Shown here: piece after piece, positions 1-9,696 of the stretch | Layout of the letters: each line of letters opens with the position of its first letter | Numbering within the stretch: the first letter of the stretch is position 1 | Origin: Gnetum montanum | Lineage: Eukaryota > Streptophyta > Gnetopsida > Gnetales > Gnetaceae | Length of the DNA stretch: 33,415 nt | Direction of reading: 5' to 3' | NCBI GenBank assembly: GCA_015680685.1 | Contig: MNCI01009462.1 | Span: 144,867-178,281 of the forward strand | Notes under the pieces: generated by a model | What the model was told of the DNA's origin: nothing | Seen by the model: only the letters and a program-made list of their open reading frames with translations | The model's database searches: none | Position numbers and translations under genes: made by a program

Positions 1-320
1 CTCAACAACTCATAGTACTTGGCAAAGTTGGCTGAATCTCTTTAAAGTAAGTCATTTGTAGTTTACACACAACGTAATCGTTACATTTCACACAACTTCA
101 CGCCGCAATAGCACACACACATACTCACATTAACTATTGAGTTTATTTGGAGGTATCTGGGCCTTGGTGTTGCCAGAGACCAGCATGCACCTAAATCCTG
201 TTCGAGGACACTCATTGGCTGTCGCGTCCCAAACGGTTGCCAACAAATAAACTAATGTAAAATATAGAAATTAATCAATTAATGTAATGAAATAAGGATT
301 AAATTCTATTTTATAATGAT
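1..320. other. Left-edge stretch without a recognisable gene
   Basis: No coding region, RNA gene or complete repeat is recognisable. The first 18 bases (CTCAACAACTCATAGTAC) are identical to 8082-8099, which lies in the gag-side interior of the element at 321-11877. The window may therefore begin in a scrap of a related element. A run at 307-314 (TATTTTAT) recurs just outside the other end of that element. Confidence 0.5.
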
Positions 321-1901
321 TGAAAACATCAATGGCTGGAACACCAAGGGGTTCATGGGCACACAGCCTAACCCCAAGTCCATGTAAGGGCCTATTGGAG
401 GCAGAGACAGGGTACCTTGAATAGTCTTGTCAATTGAATAGGGACTTTACCAAATGTAACTGAGGTGTAGTGTGGTTACCCTTGATGTTGATGCGAAACA
501 ATGCTAAGTGTGTAACCAATGTTTGTGGTGTTAATGGTGTTGTGGGTGTCAATGGTGTTAATAGTGTCAACAATGTTAAGTGTAGTCACGGGTGCCTGAG
601 GGGGTGAGCATAGTCAAGGGTTTCGATGAAAATGAAGATGTCAACCTGTGGAGACTACCACCCAAGCATAGTTGTAACATGACTATGCATTAAAAATAGT
701 GAAAATGCAAAGAAAGTGCAAAAAATGCAAGATAGAGAAACAGAACACCACCTCAAATAGGTTATGTGTAGTTAACACCAAAAGGGGTTATAAGGTACAT
801 AGGGTACAACAGGCACAATGGAGAATGTAATCATAGTCTTGGAGGTGTCTGGCCATGAAGACTGGCACTTACTGGGGTGTCTACGTCTACTGGGTTGGCC
901 ACTACAATGTTCTGTGGGCTATGGTATTCTACTAGGCTATAGTGGGGCTGTAGTTGGGCTACGATTGCTTGCAACTTCGCCAAATGATAACCCAAAAAAT
1001 TTGCCAACCCTTGATTTGCCAAAATGCCAACCCAAATTTTTGTCAATCCTTGATTTTCCAAAATGCCAACCCTTAAAATGTTGAGGGCGGGGGTATTAAT
1101 AGGGCTAGGTTTAGCATGAAATGTGAAGTAACTACCACATGGCAGAGGGGATAGTTGGGAATACACTCTCACCCAACTATGCTCCCCACTAAGGTTGGTG
1201 GGGTCAAGCATAATTACAATTTTGGGCAAGAGGGGATGCAAGAAAGAGAAAGATTCCACCTACTACACTCAACAAGGGTGATTTGATAGTGTTGGTGTGT
1301 CATTGTTATGCTGTGGAGGCCACCAAAGACTATTCTAGCTAACTGTGCTTAACTACACTCTGGATTGGAAGAGAGCAGAGTCCCATACTTAGGAAAGTTT
1401 TGTAGAAAAAGTAGCTATGTGCTGACTACACTCTCGACTGGGGATGAGCGTTGTCCTATCACTTGTCAAAATTTATGAAAAGTGGCTTTTAGTTACTATG
1501 CTTGACTACACTTTAGGTTGGTAGAAAGCGTAGTCTCGACACCTAGAAAATCCTACAAAAACCTGGGCCTTCATGCTAACTACGCTCTCCATGAGAGGTT
1601 GACAATGCTCTGGGGTAGTAAAGAGCATAGTCCCACCACTTGAAAAATTTGTAGCTTTTGGCTTCATGATGACACCTAGCAAAAATTGCAAAACTAGCCT
1701 TTCTATTGACTACGCTCTACCCAAGAGGCTAACTATGTCTGGGGCAGTAGAGAGCGTAGTCTCAATACTTAGAAAAATCTACAAAATTTGTGCCTTCATG
1801 TTGACTATGCTTGACTATGCTCTGGGGTAGTGGAGAGTGTAGTCTTAGCACTTAGAAAATTTATAGTCAAGACACTATAGTCCAAGTTTCGTGGTGTTTC
1901 A
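321..1901 (-). repeat. 3' LTR of the minus-strand retrotransposon
   Basis: This 1.58-kb block aligns end to end with 10328-11877. In plus orientation it begins TGAAAAC and ends GGTGTTTCA; read in the element's own direction it begins TGAAACACCAC. The right-hand part (about 1270-1870) is built of ~100-bp sub-repeats. Each carries GACTAYGCTCT on one side and AGAGYRTAGTC on the other, and many share ACTTAGAAAAAT. The TATA-like site of the other copy is damaged here (TATTAAT at 1094-1100). Confidence 0.85.
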
Positions 1902-1978
1902 TTGGTCCCTCTTTGTTAACATCTAGAGGAGTGGCCCAAGAGATGTCAACAAAGAATAGCAAAACACCACAGTAGACT
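1880..1978. repeat. Imperfect inverted repeat across the LTR/polypurine-tract border
   Basis: The left arm (1891-1924, starting GTGGTGTTTC and ending GTTAACATCT) is matched by an inverted right arm (1941-1970, AGATGTCAAC to AACACCAC), with a ~16-bp loop. Weaker pairing continues outward (CCAAGT against ACTTGG). The arms contain both the LTR terminus and the adjoining purine tract. Confidence 0.6.
1903..1916 (-). promoter_or_regulatory. Polypurine tract
   Basis: On the minus strand AACAAAGAGGGACC lies a few bases before the LTR start TGAAACACC. This is the position and composition expected of the plus-strand primer of an LTR retrotransposon. Confidence 0.6.
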
Positions 1979-3146
1979 TGGCACCAACATTGCTCTTTAG
2001 TGTAAGAGGGAATGTTGCTACACCATGCTCAGGAGTGTCATGGATAGTGGTATGCTAGATGGTAGGTGAAAAGCAAGAGAAGGCATAGGGGATGTGTTGG
2101 GGATAAAAAGGGGAAGTTAGGGTGCAAGCGGGGATATTATGACACAAGGACCTCATGACTAATGATGACTAGGGCACTAGAGTGGCTTACCCTTAAAAAT
2201 GTTGACCTCTTGTTGGAGTGCTCATGAGAGAGTCAATGTGGATTTAGGGCTGGACTGGTTGCAAAATTACTTTACTTCTTGGGGATGTGTTGTTTCCCCT
2301 TTGCTTTTTTTTTTTCTTAATTTTTTCTTTTTTGCTTTTTTTTTTATCGTGGGGTAAACCTTCTTTGGGCTATGCACTTTGCTAAATGCTTGTTGTGTAG
2401 TGAAATGATTTCCAAAAAGTGAGCTGCATATCACTAAATGGGCTTTGCTTTGTCGTTGATGAAATAACATGATGTCTGTACAACAAGTTTTTTCTCCCTA
2501 GGATGACTTATGTTACATTTGCCTAGGCTTTGACTGTCTAACAAAGGCTTCCCATGGGATGAATTATGTTATGTTAGCCTTGGGAAGCTTGGTGTGTGAT
2601 GCGATGTATGAAGAGGATGTTGTGTGGTCACAACATGTGAAAGTCAAGGGATTTGCAAGCTTTCCTATGTGGTGAATGAAGAATTATTGGGATGTAGGAG
2701 TGGATATGAGTAGGATATAATGGGATAAGTGGGATGTGCACTCTTGAGAGGCTTAGCTAGTTTGATCATGCACATTGAAGCAATGTGGTAACTTGCCACT
2801 ATGATGAGATGCGTCTTTGCATGATGATCCAAGGCTCCATCCTGCAAACACAACTTTAAGAATATAGGAAAACCACACAACATAAAATGCAAATAAAATG
2901 TAGGGGGTGAAGATGCTAAAAGTGCTCCAAAGGCTACGCCCATTGCAAGTGCTCACAAAAGGCCAATAAAATTATGGGGCCAAGATGCTACGAGTGCCCC
3001 AAAGGCTACACTAGTGACAAGTGCTCCATTCTAAAGCTACAACATGTCCATCCATGTGATGTAGAAGGAGGACAAGGTTGATGCTTACTCACTTGCTTGC
3101 AGGAGGATGGAAGGAATCATTAGTGGCTAGCTGCGAACCTAGTTTA
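1925..3146 (-). other. Non-coding 3' interior of the minus-strand element
   Basis: There is no recognisable coding sequence. A pyrimidine-rich tract at about 2296-2346, with two long T runs, reads as poly-purine on the element's strand and could be a second purine tract or a decayed A-rich run. Two local duplications are visible: about 2519-2546 against 2555-2585 (both around GGATGAMTTATGTTA), and 2911-2955 against 2983-3028 (72-bp spacing, sharing CCAAAGGCTAC). Confidence 0.5.
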
Positions 3147-3660
3147 AGGTCCTGGTAGATTTTGCTATGCTAGTTTATAGTCCTAGCAGACTATTGTGTG
3201 CTAGTTTAGCATCATAATGGACTATTGTGTGCTAATTTAGCATCATAACAAATGAGTGTTGTGCTAGTTTAGCATCATAGCAAACATGTTATGCTAGTTT
3301 AGCATCATAGCAAATGTGTTGTGCGAGTTTAGTGTCATAGCAGACGTGCTATGCTAGTTTATAGTCATAGCAGACTGCTATGCCAGTTTTAGCATTGTGG
3401 CAAACATGCTATGCTAGTTTATAGTCATAGTAGATTGTTGTGCTAGTTTTAGCATCGTGGAAAACAAGTGTTGTGCCAATTTAGCATCATAGCAGACATG
3501 CTATGCCATGCCATTTTAACATCTTAGTGGATGTGTGATGTTAGTTTATAGTCATAGTGGACTACTATGCTTGTTTTAGCATCATGGCAGATGAGCTATG
3601 CTAGTTTATAGTCATAGCGAACTATTTTGCTAGTTTTAGCATCATGGTGGATGAGTGTGT
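3147..3660. repeat. ~30-bp tandem repeat array, part A
   Basis: About 17 head-to-tail units of 29-35 bp each begin with CTAGTTTA or a variant (CTAGTTTTAGC, CCAATTTAGC). Units continue as GCATCATAGCAAAC or TAGTCATAGCAGAC and end in TGCTATG or TGTTGTG. Two unit types (AGCATCATAG and ATAGTCATAG) partly alternate, which hints at a ~60-bp higher-order period in places. The array lies between the protease and the left LTR of the minus-strand element, where pol would be expected. Confidence 0.85.
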
Positions 3661-3836
3661 ACCTTGCTTCGGTGATGTGTGGTGCTACATGCTAAATGTA
3701 GTATGGCTTCAAGTATGGCATATGATGATTTCATTGCATTTGCTATGAGTATGCGAGTCTGGGCCATTGTAAGCCATAGCAAGTCTATTGTTAATTCAAA
3801 GCCTTGATAGGCCCCATGATAATTTAAGGCCATAAT

Positions 3837-4440
3837 AGGTTGATGCTAGTTTTTTTCCATTCTGGATCACAATGATAATTTTAGGGTGTTCCAAGCTACT
3901 ACAGTAGTTTAAGGCCATTCTAAGCAACTATGATTGTTTAAACATGATAGTTTTAGGTCATTCCAGGCTGCAGCATTGAAAGTAAAAGGTTGCTAGTTTT
4001 AGGCCATAGTGGGCCATGGATTGCTAGTTTAGGGTCATCCTAGGTCACAACTGCCAATTTAAGACCATGGTAGGCTGTGGTTGCTAGTTGAAGGCCATTT
4101 CAGGCCATAATGATAGTTTAAGGTTGTTTTGAGCTGCATGTGTTGCTAGTTTAAGGCCATTCCGAGGTGTAGAGATAGAATTAAGAGTAATAGTTTTAGG
4201 CTACCCTAGGTCATTTTAGTAGTTTAAGGCCATTCCAGGCCCCATCAATAGGATTAGGGGGGGTAGTTTAAGGCCACTTTAGGCCACTGTAAGGGGATTT
4301 GAGAACAGTAGTTTTAGGCCATTCCGAGCCACATGTTGCTAGTTTAAGGCCATGGCAGGCCACATGTCATTAGTTTAAGACCATGGTGGGCCATGTGTTG
4401 CTAGTTTAAGGGTAGGGCGGGCCATCTATTGCTACCTCTT
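3837..4440. repeat. ~30-bp tandem repeat array, part B (GGCC-containing units)
   Basis: About 17-18 units again open with CTAGTTTA or GTTTA, followed by AGGCCATTCCAGGCC and an ending like ACATGTTG. The AGGCC...GGCC core gives most units a small inverted repeat. Several units are lengthened by A/G-rich insertions (for example near 4170 and 4250). The shared opening CTAGTTTA and spacing suggest common ancestry with part A. The intervening 3661-3836 holds one or two degraded units. Confidence 0.8.
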
Positions 4441-4856
4441 ATTTTTGTAATTTTAGTTATTTATGATTTTTACGTGTTTTGATGTTTTTCATGTAGTAAA
4501 GTGATAACTACGGAAATGTAAAGCTAGCGAATGCATGGATAAAGAAAATGTATAAACTAAGAAATCAAGCCAAAATGCAAGTCACATGCTAGCACGTGAA
4601 AAGTAAAATGCAATGTAAGTGAAAAGTAAAATGCAATGTGTACATGGGTGAATGGTGGGTAGACACCTAGCACGTGTTAGACTAAGGGGGTGCCTTAGTC
4701 ATGTAGTTGCTTCCTAATCTGGTGTGGGTTAGGAGGTACGTAGTGCCTAGGGTGTAGGATTGGTAGTCTCCTTAACCCTTGCTTGCTACGTTGAAGGGTA
4801 ATTCTACCCAAATGGCATCCTATGGGAGGTTGTTGGCTTAAACTGCTTGTTCGGGT
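4441..4856. other. Non-coding stretch between the tandem array and the protease
   Basis: No feature is recognised. Two adjacent short duplications (GTGAAAAGTAAAATGCAATG at about 4596-4615 and 4619-4638) stand out. Minus-strand reading from the protease runs into stops shortly below position 4920. Confidence 0.4.
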
Positions 4857-4921
4857 GTGACAGCCTTATGCATTGCACTGTCTACCGTAGGTGCATCATC
4901 AAGGAATTCAACCTTTGACCC

Positions 4922-5660
4922 TTACTCCATATCTATCTTATTGATGGCCAAAGGTATGGTGTTATCACCATGGATGATAATTTTACCACCTTCATATGGA
5001 ATGTGGATTTCTTGGTGGATCGAAGAGGAGATGGCTCGTAATTGGGCCAACCATGGCCAGTCCATTATTAAGTTAAATTCGGGCATTTTCTCTACGACGA
5101 TGAATTTAGCAGTGATGGGGAATTGCTCCCCTACCATGAAAGCTATGGTTATGGTTCCCTTGATAGTGACATGTGACCCATTGAAGGATTTTAGGCATGC
5201 AATTTTCATTGGCTTGATTTGGTCTGTGAGGCCCAGCTTGTCGATGATGATGATGATGATGTATGGTATTACATTTGCTATTGCACCATCATTGATGTGC
5301 ATCCTATAGATCTTGCATTTTCCAACACATATGGTGATAAACATTAGGGCTATTATGAACTCCCCTCGCTTGGGGTTGACCTTGATTACCTTGTCACGAA
5401 ATGCTAGGGATGTTGAAGTCGATTCTTGTGGCACAGGGGGCAACATCACTATATGGATTGAGTTCTTATCTACAAGGATGTCATCCATGATAGGAATGGA
5501 GGTCAACATTTGCAGCAATGCTTCTTGATGGGTAGATGAGGTTATGACCAGGTCATACAGGCTCAATGTCATATTTTTCTACTTGAGGGCTTGTTTAACC
5601 TGGGCTAATGCATCTATGAAGTCTTTTCCATCGGCCATTTTGTTGGCCTTGACCTCCTTC
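4922..5660 (-). pseudogene. Retrotransposon aspartic protease (Ty3/gypsy type), decayed
   Basis: A 216-codon open frame (5572-4922) reads like a gypsy retropepsin and its flanks. Residues 93-103 (INDGAIANVIP) occupy the place of the usual D-S/T-G active-site loop. IKPMKIACLKSFNGSHV (about 119-135) matches the flap side, and FNLIMDWPWLAQL (166-178) matches the conserved 'hNLLLGRPWL' block, followed by SSSIHQEI. The catalytic D-T/S-G is DGA here, so activity is unlikely. Residues 105-110 are six isoleucines encoded by a GAT/ATC microsatellite (5239-5258) that lengthens the segment after the active site. Upstream in the same frame, AQVKQALK then a stop then KNMTLSLYDL joins it to the end of the polyprotein linker. 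Family assignment is firm at the gypsy level; Tat/Ogre/Athila affiliation is inferred. Confidence 0.75.
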
Positions 5661-6326
5661 ATGCAGTCTAAGAGACAGATCTCTCATGGAGGGGACTTGG
5701 GCTTGGTTTGCTTGGCTTGTTTGGGGGCTTTAGTGCTTGGTTGTGGCCTTATTAGTTACTTCAGCCATAGGGATTGTAGAGAAAAGGATCAGCTTTGGTG
5801 GACCAAGTGCTCTTTGGTCTTATCATTGCTTAGTAATTTCATCTATGAGGCATTCATTGGGCCTCTTGCATTGTCATTTAGTGGGTCTACCCATGTTGCT
5901 GGCGAGGTTGGGCCTTGGATGAAAAGGGGCCGATTTGTTGTCCACTACTAGGTTTCGGTAGGTGAGGGGCCAGCACATTGTGGCATCCTAATGAAAAACA
6001 ATAGCTAAGCAATTATTATTGAAAAATGCTATGGGACCATGATCACAAAGGATGTTGTGAGTGCCCAAGGTGATGCTCTAATAACAAAGGAGGGCTGAAA
6101 ACTCATGGATGCTGAGGAACACTTGTGCTACCAGAGGGCACATAGACCACAAATGGCTATTGCACTAGTTCTAACTTGCCAACCATGCTAATGGTATTTA
6201 TGATGTAGCCAATACCATTTAGATTTAGAGGATCATTGTACACACTCATGGATTGGTTTTGGGACCTAACCGAGTTTACTGTGCCAAGCACTAGTTTGCC
6301 CCTATCTATCATCCTTTGCAAATTGT
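5661..6326 (-). pseudogene. Gag-protease linker region, decayed
   Basis: Minus-strand reading gives LQRMIDRGKLVLG near 6326-6285. This resembles the segment after the zinc-knuckle-like motif in Tat-type gag (consensus about 'IQDLIDxGKL'), followed by NDPLNLNGIGYIINTISMVG. Below 6160 the frame is broken by stops and carries no recognisable domain until the protease flank. The inverted LTR at 6327-7791 abuts this segment and separates it from the rest of gag. The assignment rests on one short motif plus position. Confidence 0.5.
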
Positions 6327-7791
6327 TGAAACACCACCAAATTTGTCTAAGTTTTTGGCCCATGCTTCCACTGTTGGGACTACACCCCAAAGCATAGTCA
6401 GCATAGCATGTAGCATAGAACCAAATTTGCAAAATTTCCTAAGTGTCAACAACAGTTGTAAAAATTTTTATAACTATTATGCTATGCTCACATTCTCCTT
6501 GCTACACTCTAGAGCATAGCCAATGTAGCATTCACTTCAGTGGCCAGTTTTGCCTAAGTGTCAAGTCAGAAGCTATCAAGCTAGCTCAACATGGAAAATG
6601 CATTTTGGTAGATTTCCTAACTCCTAAGGCTACCCCTCTTGCTACACTCCAGAGTGTAACCAGCATAACCTAGATGAGGGCTGTAAGTTTTACCAATTTT
6701 TTTCTAAGTGTCAATGCTACACTCTCACTTTCCCCACTATGCTCCAAAGCGTAGCTAGCATAGCCAACACTAGACTTCAATTTTTGCAAAATTTGCCTAA
6801 CTGTTGGGCTACACTCTAGAGTGTAGCTAGCGTAGCAATGTAGGACAACCTCCAAAAGCTTCCAGAGCTCAACATCGGCCTCCATCTCAGTCCCAACACT
6901 CCTTCAACAAGCAAGATAAAAAATTTGCATCTTTTCTACACCCTCCATTTGTCCCTAATTATACCTATGATTGACTCCACTCAAAAGAGGGGAGTGCATA
7001 GTCCTAGAGCATAGCCTCTAAATTGTGCTATTTTTCACTGTTTGCAAGTACATTATGGTCTTTTCAACTTTGCCACATGCAGTCTTGTAGCGTAGTCATA
7101 GTCTAATAGTCTCTTAAGGTCCATTGGAGCATACCAGAGCATAGCACTAGTCATTCTAGTGGAAGCGTAGCTAGGGTCAACATAGCCCCAATTACCCTTT
7201 TGCCACGTGGTGTCTAATCCACACTTTGTATCAATCCTACTCCTATAAATACCCTTGTGTTTCACATTTTAGGGGTTGTCATTTTGAGGAATTTTTTTAG
7301 CATTTTTCATTCAACAATTGGCATCTTGGCCTTGGCACTTCTGCACCCAAACACCCTTAGCATCTTGACAAAGGTTTGGGACACTACCAAACACTACAAC
7401 ACACCACAGCTCATAGAAGCAACCACGGTAGCCAACCTAGTAGGCACAAACCTCATGGTAGACATTAGTTTTTATAACTCAGACATCCCAGAGACTATGG
7501 ATATGCTACGTACTATGCCTCTCTATACACTACATATTTCCTCGCCTCTCCTTTGCAATTGCTATGCTCCCCCATTTAGGGTAGTGCCATTCTTCCTCTC
7601 TCAAACTCCATTACATTTTCAAGCATTTTCTTTGGTAGTTAGTATTGCACTTGCATTTTTTGCTATTTTGCATGTATTTGCATGTTTGCACCATTGTTTT
7701 TCTACTAGGAAACCCTACTATGCTCAAGCTTAGTTAGCCCCGGTACCACTAAAGACACCATGTGAACCCCTAACACTTGTTCATCGAAACA
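6327..7791 (+). mobile_element. Related LTR in opposite orientation, probably a solo LTR nested in the element
   Basis: It begins TGAAACACCACCAAATTTG, identical to the 19-bp start of the flanking element's LTR read on the minus strand. It has the same architecture: gene-facing repeats with TACACTC/AGAGCATAG motifs and CTAAGTGTCAA, then CTATAAATACC followed by a TTTTAGGGGTTG block. The end near TTCATCGAAACA (7781-7791) weakly resembles the flanking LTR end. No primer-binding site follows at 7792 and no second copy is present, hence 'solo LTR'. I could not find a clean target-site duplication (ATTGT before, CTCCA after). It is diverged from the flanking LTRs and may be a sister subfamily. Confidence 0.6.
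7244..7251 (+). promoter_or_regulatory. LTR TATA box
   Basis: TATAAATA sits within CTCCTATAAATACCC in the plus-strand LTR. The same block appears as TATAAATG on the minus strand at 11057-11064 in the right LTR, which supports a conserved core promoter. Confidence 0.55.
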
Positions 7792-8040
7792 CTCCATAAG
7801 TCCTAATTGGTTTGATCAATAAGACCATCCCATGTGCTTTGTCTTTATTTTTCCCGTCTAACAATGGCCCTTTGGATGAGGGTGAGGTTAGGGCTGTACC
7901 ATGGTTGCAGACCCCTTGGCATGATTGTTCCAGTGGTTGACATTTTTGGTCTTTACAATCATCTTGCAAAGCTTGACAAAAGTCCATGATATGATCGAAC
8001 AACTGGTGGTAATGATAGAATTGGTTTAGCCTAAAGTGCT
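7792..8040 (-). pseudogene. Gag C-terminal part with zinc-knuckle-like motif, decayed
   Basis: The minus-strand frame reads FYHYHQLFDHIMDFCQAL and then QDDCKDQKCQ. The spacing of His, His and Cys resembles the Tat/Ogre gag motif 'CxxHxxxGHxTxxCxxLK', with the first Cys lost. A stop lies just upstream (before HFRLNQ). The frame continues to the junction with the inverted LTR at 7791. Confidence 0.5.
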
Positions 8041-8389
8041 ATGGGATTGGGGGCTTGTTTGGTGTTGTTGAGGTGGGATTCCTCAACAACTCATAGTACC
8101 TATCATGCCTTTTACGAGCATCCATAGACATTTGCTTATGTTAGATGCACCCGACTTTCAATAGTTGATCCAATAACTCTAAGGGTTTCAGTGGCAATGG
8201 GGAATACTTTGAGTGATTCTTGCACTCAAAGTTGGACCTTTGGCCAACTTGTGTTATGGCCACTATAGATGTAGGCAAGTTGGTGGCCTTAGCACCAGAG
8301 TTAGCAACTTTGTAAGCTAGGGCTTTAGGCTACCTAGCTATTAATCCCTGATTGGCTGCTTTAGCATGTGTGGCTACTACCATTGAGAC

Positions 8390-8998
8390 TATTGCATTCT
8401 ACTTTCTTACATCTTGGTTTTTGTGGGCCACATAGGCTAGGTCCTTACTAGCTTGCACTACATCTTCTATGCTCTTAGTTTGAGCAAAGGCTTAGCTTAG
8501 AGACTACAGGTCCAAATAGTACAGTTTGAACTTCATGAAGTCATTAACTGTGTCCCTGAAGATAACCAAGAGGTGTGCCTTGGCTATCAGCTCTCGTATT
8601 TTGTTTAACAAGGCACTCCAACATTAGATGAATTTTTGCACAGGCTCTAGGTGGCCCTACTTGACTTGCATTAGTTGGTCAATGATCACATCTAGCTTCA
8701 AGTTACACTTGAAGCATGTCACAAACTAGCTCAAAAGATCCTCCAAAGAGGAGACTAATCCCCTAGGTAATGGATGGTACCAATTTAGTGCCTTTCCAAT
8801 GATTAACATGGCAAACATCAGTATGATGGCATGTGGCCATGCTTGTAGTAGTAGGCACTCAAACCTAAACATCACCAAATGTGTGTTAGGGTCCCCTTCA
8901 CCATTGTACTTGGTGAATTGGGGCAGTGGGATCCTAATTGGAAAAGTTAAGAGTGGGACCATAGGACTTATAGGGTCATCTTGGTAGAAGTTCACCAC
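8390..8998 (-). pseudogene. Gag core (capsid) domain of the minus-strand element, decayed
   Basis: Gag packages the element RNA into virus-like particles in the cytoplasm. The minus-strand frame from 8998 contains IPLPQFTKYNGEGDPNTHL and then ALNWYHPLPRGLVSSLEDL. These are close to the plant gypsy gag hallmarks 'IPKFxxYDGxGDPxxHL' and 'ALxWYxxLPxxSIxSWxDL'. After a stop near 8726 the frame resumes as FVTCFKCNLKL, then a stop at the place of the conserved 'K-Q-G' (QVK-stop-GHLEP), then FIxCWSALLNKIREL and SIEDVVQASKDLAYV. Several in-frame stops make it a pseudogene. Some sit where the family has Gln or Arg, as expected of C-to-T decay. Confidence 0.75.
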
Positions 8999-9008
8999 CT
9001 TGATGATT

Positions 9009-9696
9009 TTAGAGAAAGTAGCTTTGAGTCACCTCACCTCCTCCGTCAAACTTTGGATCAGCTAGAACGCCTAATCCAAGTTTTGAGAAGCACCAGATAG
9101 TTGCTTTGGCTATGCTATCTATTGTGTTGGTTGTATGGCCCAGGGCCAGATTCCCAGTTGTAGAGCCACGCAATGTCATTGATGCGTTGGCTGTGCTATG
9201 GTTACAGTGAATGGGGCAAGCCACACAAATGTGGGTTGGACCACTATCAAGGGCACTAACAAAATAGGTAGGACATAGGGTGCTTGAGTTGTTTAGGACC
9301 TAGAGATGGGCCTTGCATGAACGTAGGGCTGAGTTGCTATGATTGCTGTTGGCAAAGATGGCTCGACAAGTTGAGATGATGCCATAAAGGGTAAGTGGAA
9401 AGGGGTTGTTACATCATATTGCATGTATTGCATTTGATGTGTTGCCACTGTAGGTGTCGACCTAAGCCTGATAGAGTGGGAAGATGATGCTAGTGTTATA
9501 ATTGTCTCGGGGAGGACGGGTGAACTAAACCGAGGAGTGGTTGGATTGGGAAGTGGCTGTTGGAAGATGGTGTGGGAGGGGCTCTCATGTTCGGAGTGAG
9601 ATTTGAACTTGTCTTCTTCCTCTTGTAGGGCTTCTTCATAGTTAGTTCCCACATCACGCTCACCTGCTTAGATGAGTTAGGACAACAATTGGTCAT
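9009..9696 (-). pseudogene. Probable gag N-terminal region, decayed
   Basis: Two minus-strand open stretches lie directly upstream of the gag core. One (9652-9293) begins MGTNYEEALQEEEDKFKSHS and is rich in Pro, Ser and Thr (PLPNPTTPRFSSPVLPE). The other (9224-9009) has no recognisable motif. Gag N-termini in this group are poorly conserved and low-complexity, so the call depends on position and strand. Confidence 0.4.

Noticed and set aside
180-245. Possible structured RNA near GTTCGAGGACACTC
   Set aside because: There is a B-box-like GTTCGAGG, but no A box or cloverleaf could be drawn around it.
831-1259. 142-codon minus-strand open frame in the left LTR
   Set aside because: It lies within the LTR, is not kept open in the right LTR, and contains only repeat-derived LANQGLA-like wording.
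2267-2470. Lys-rich minus-strand frame
   Set aside because: The Lys run is simply the translation of T-rich tracts at about 2296-2346; there is no protein evidence.
3147-4440. CRISPR-like array of 30-bp repeats
   Set aside because: Units are head-to-tail with no separate unique spacers, and the setting is a plant retrotransposon.
4857-5309. Plus-strand 150-codon open frame
   Set aside because: It is the antisense shadow of the minus-strand protease and carries no motif of its own; its Met runs mirror the GAT repeat.
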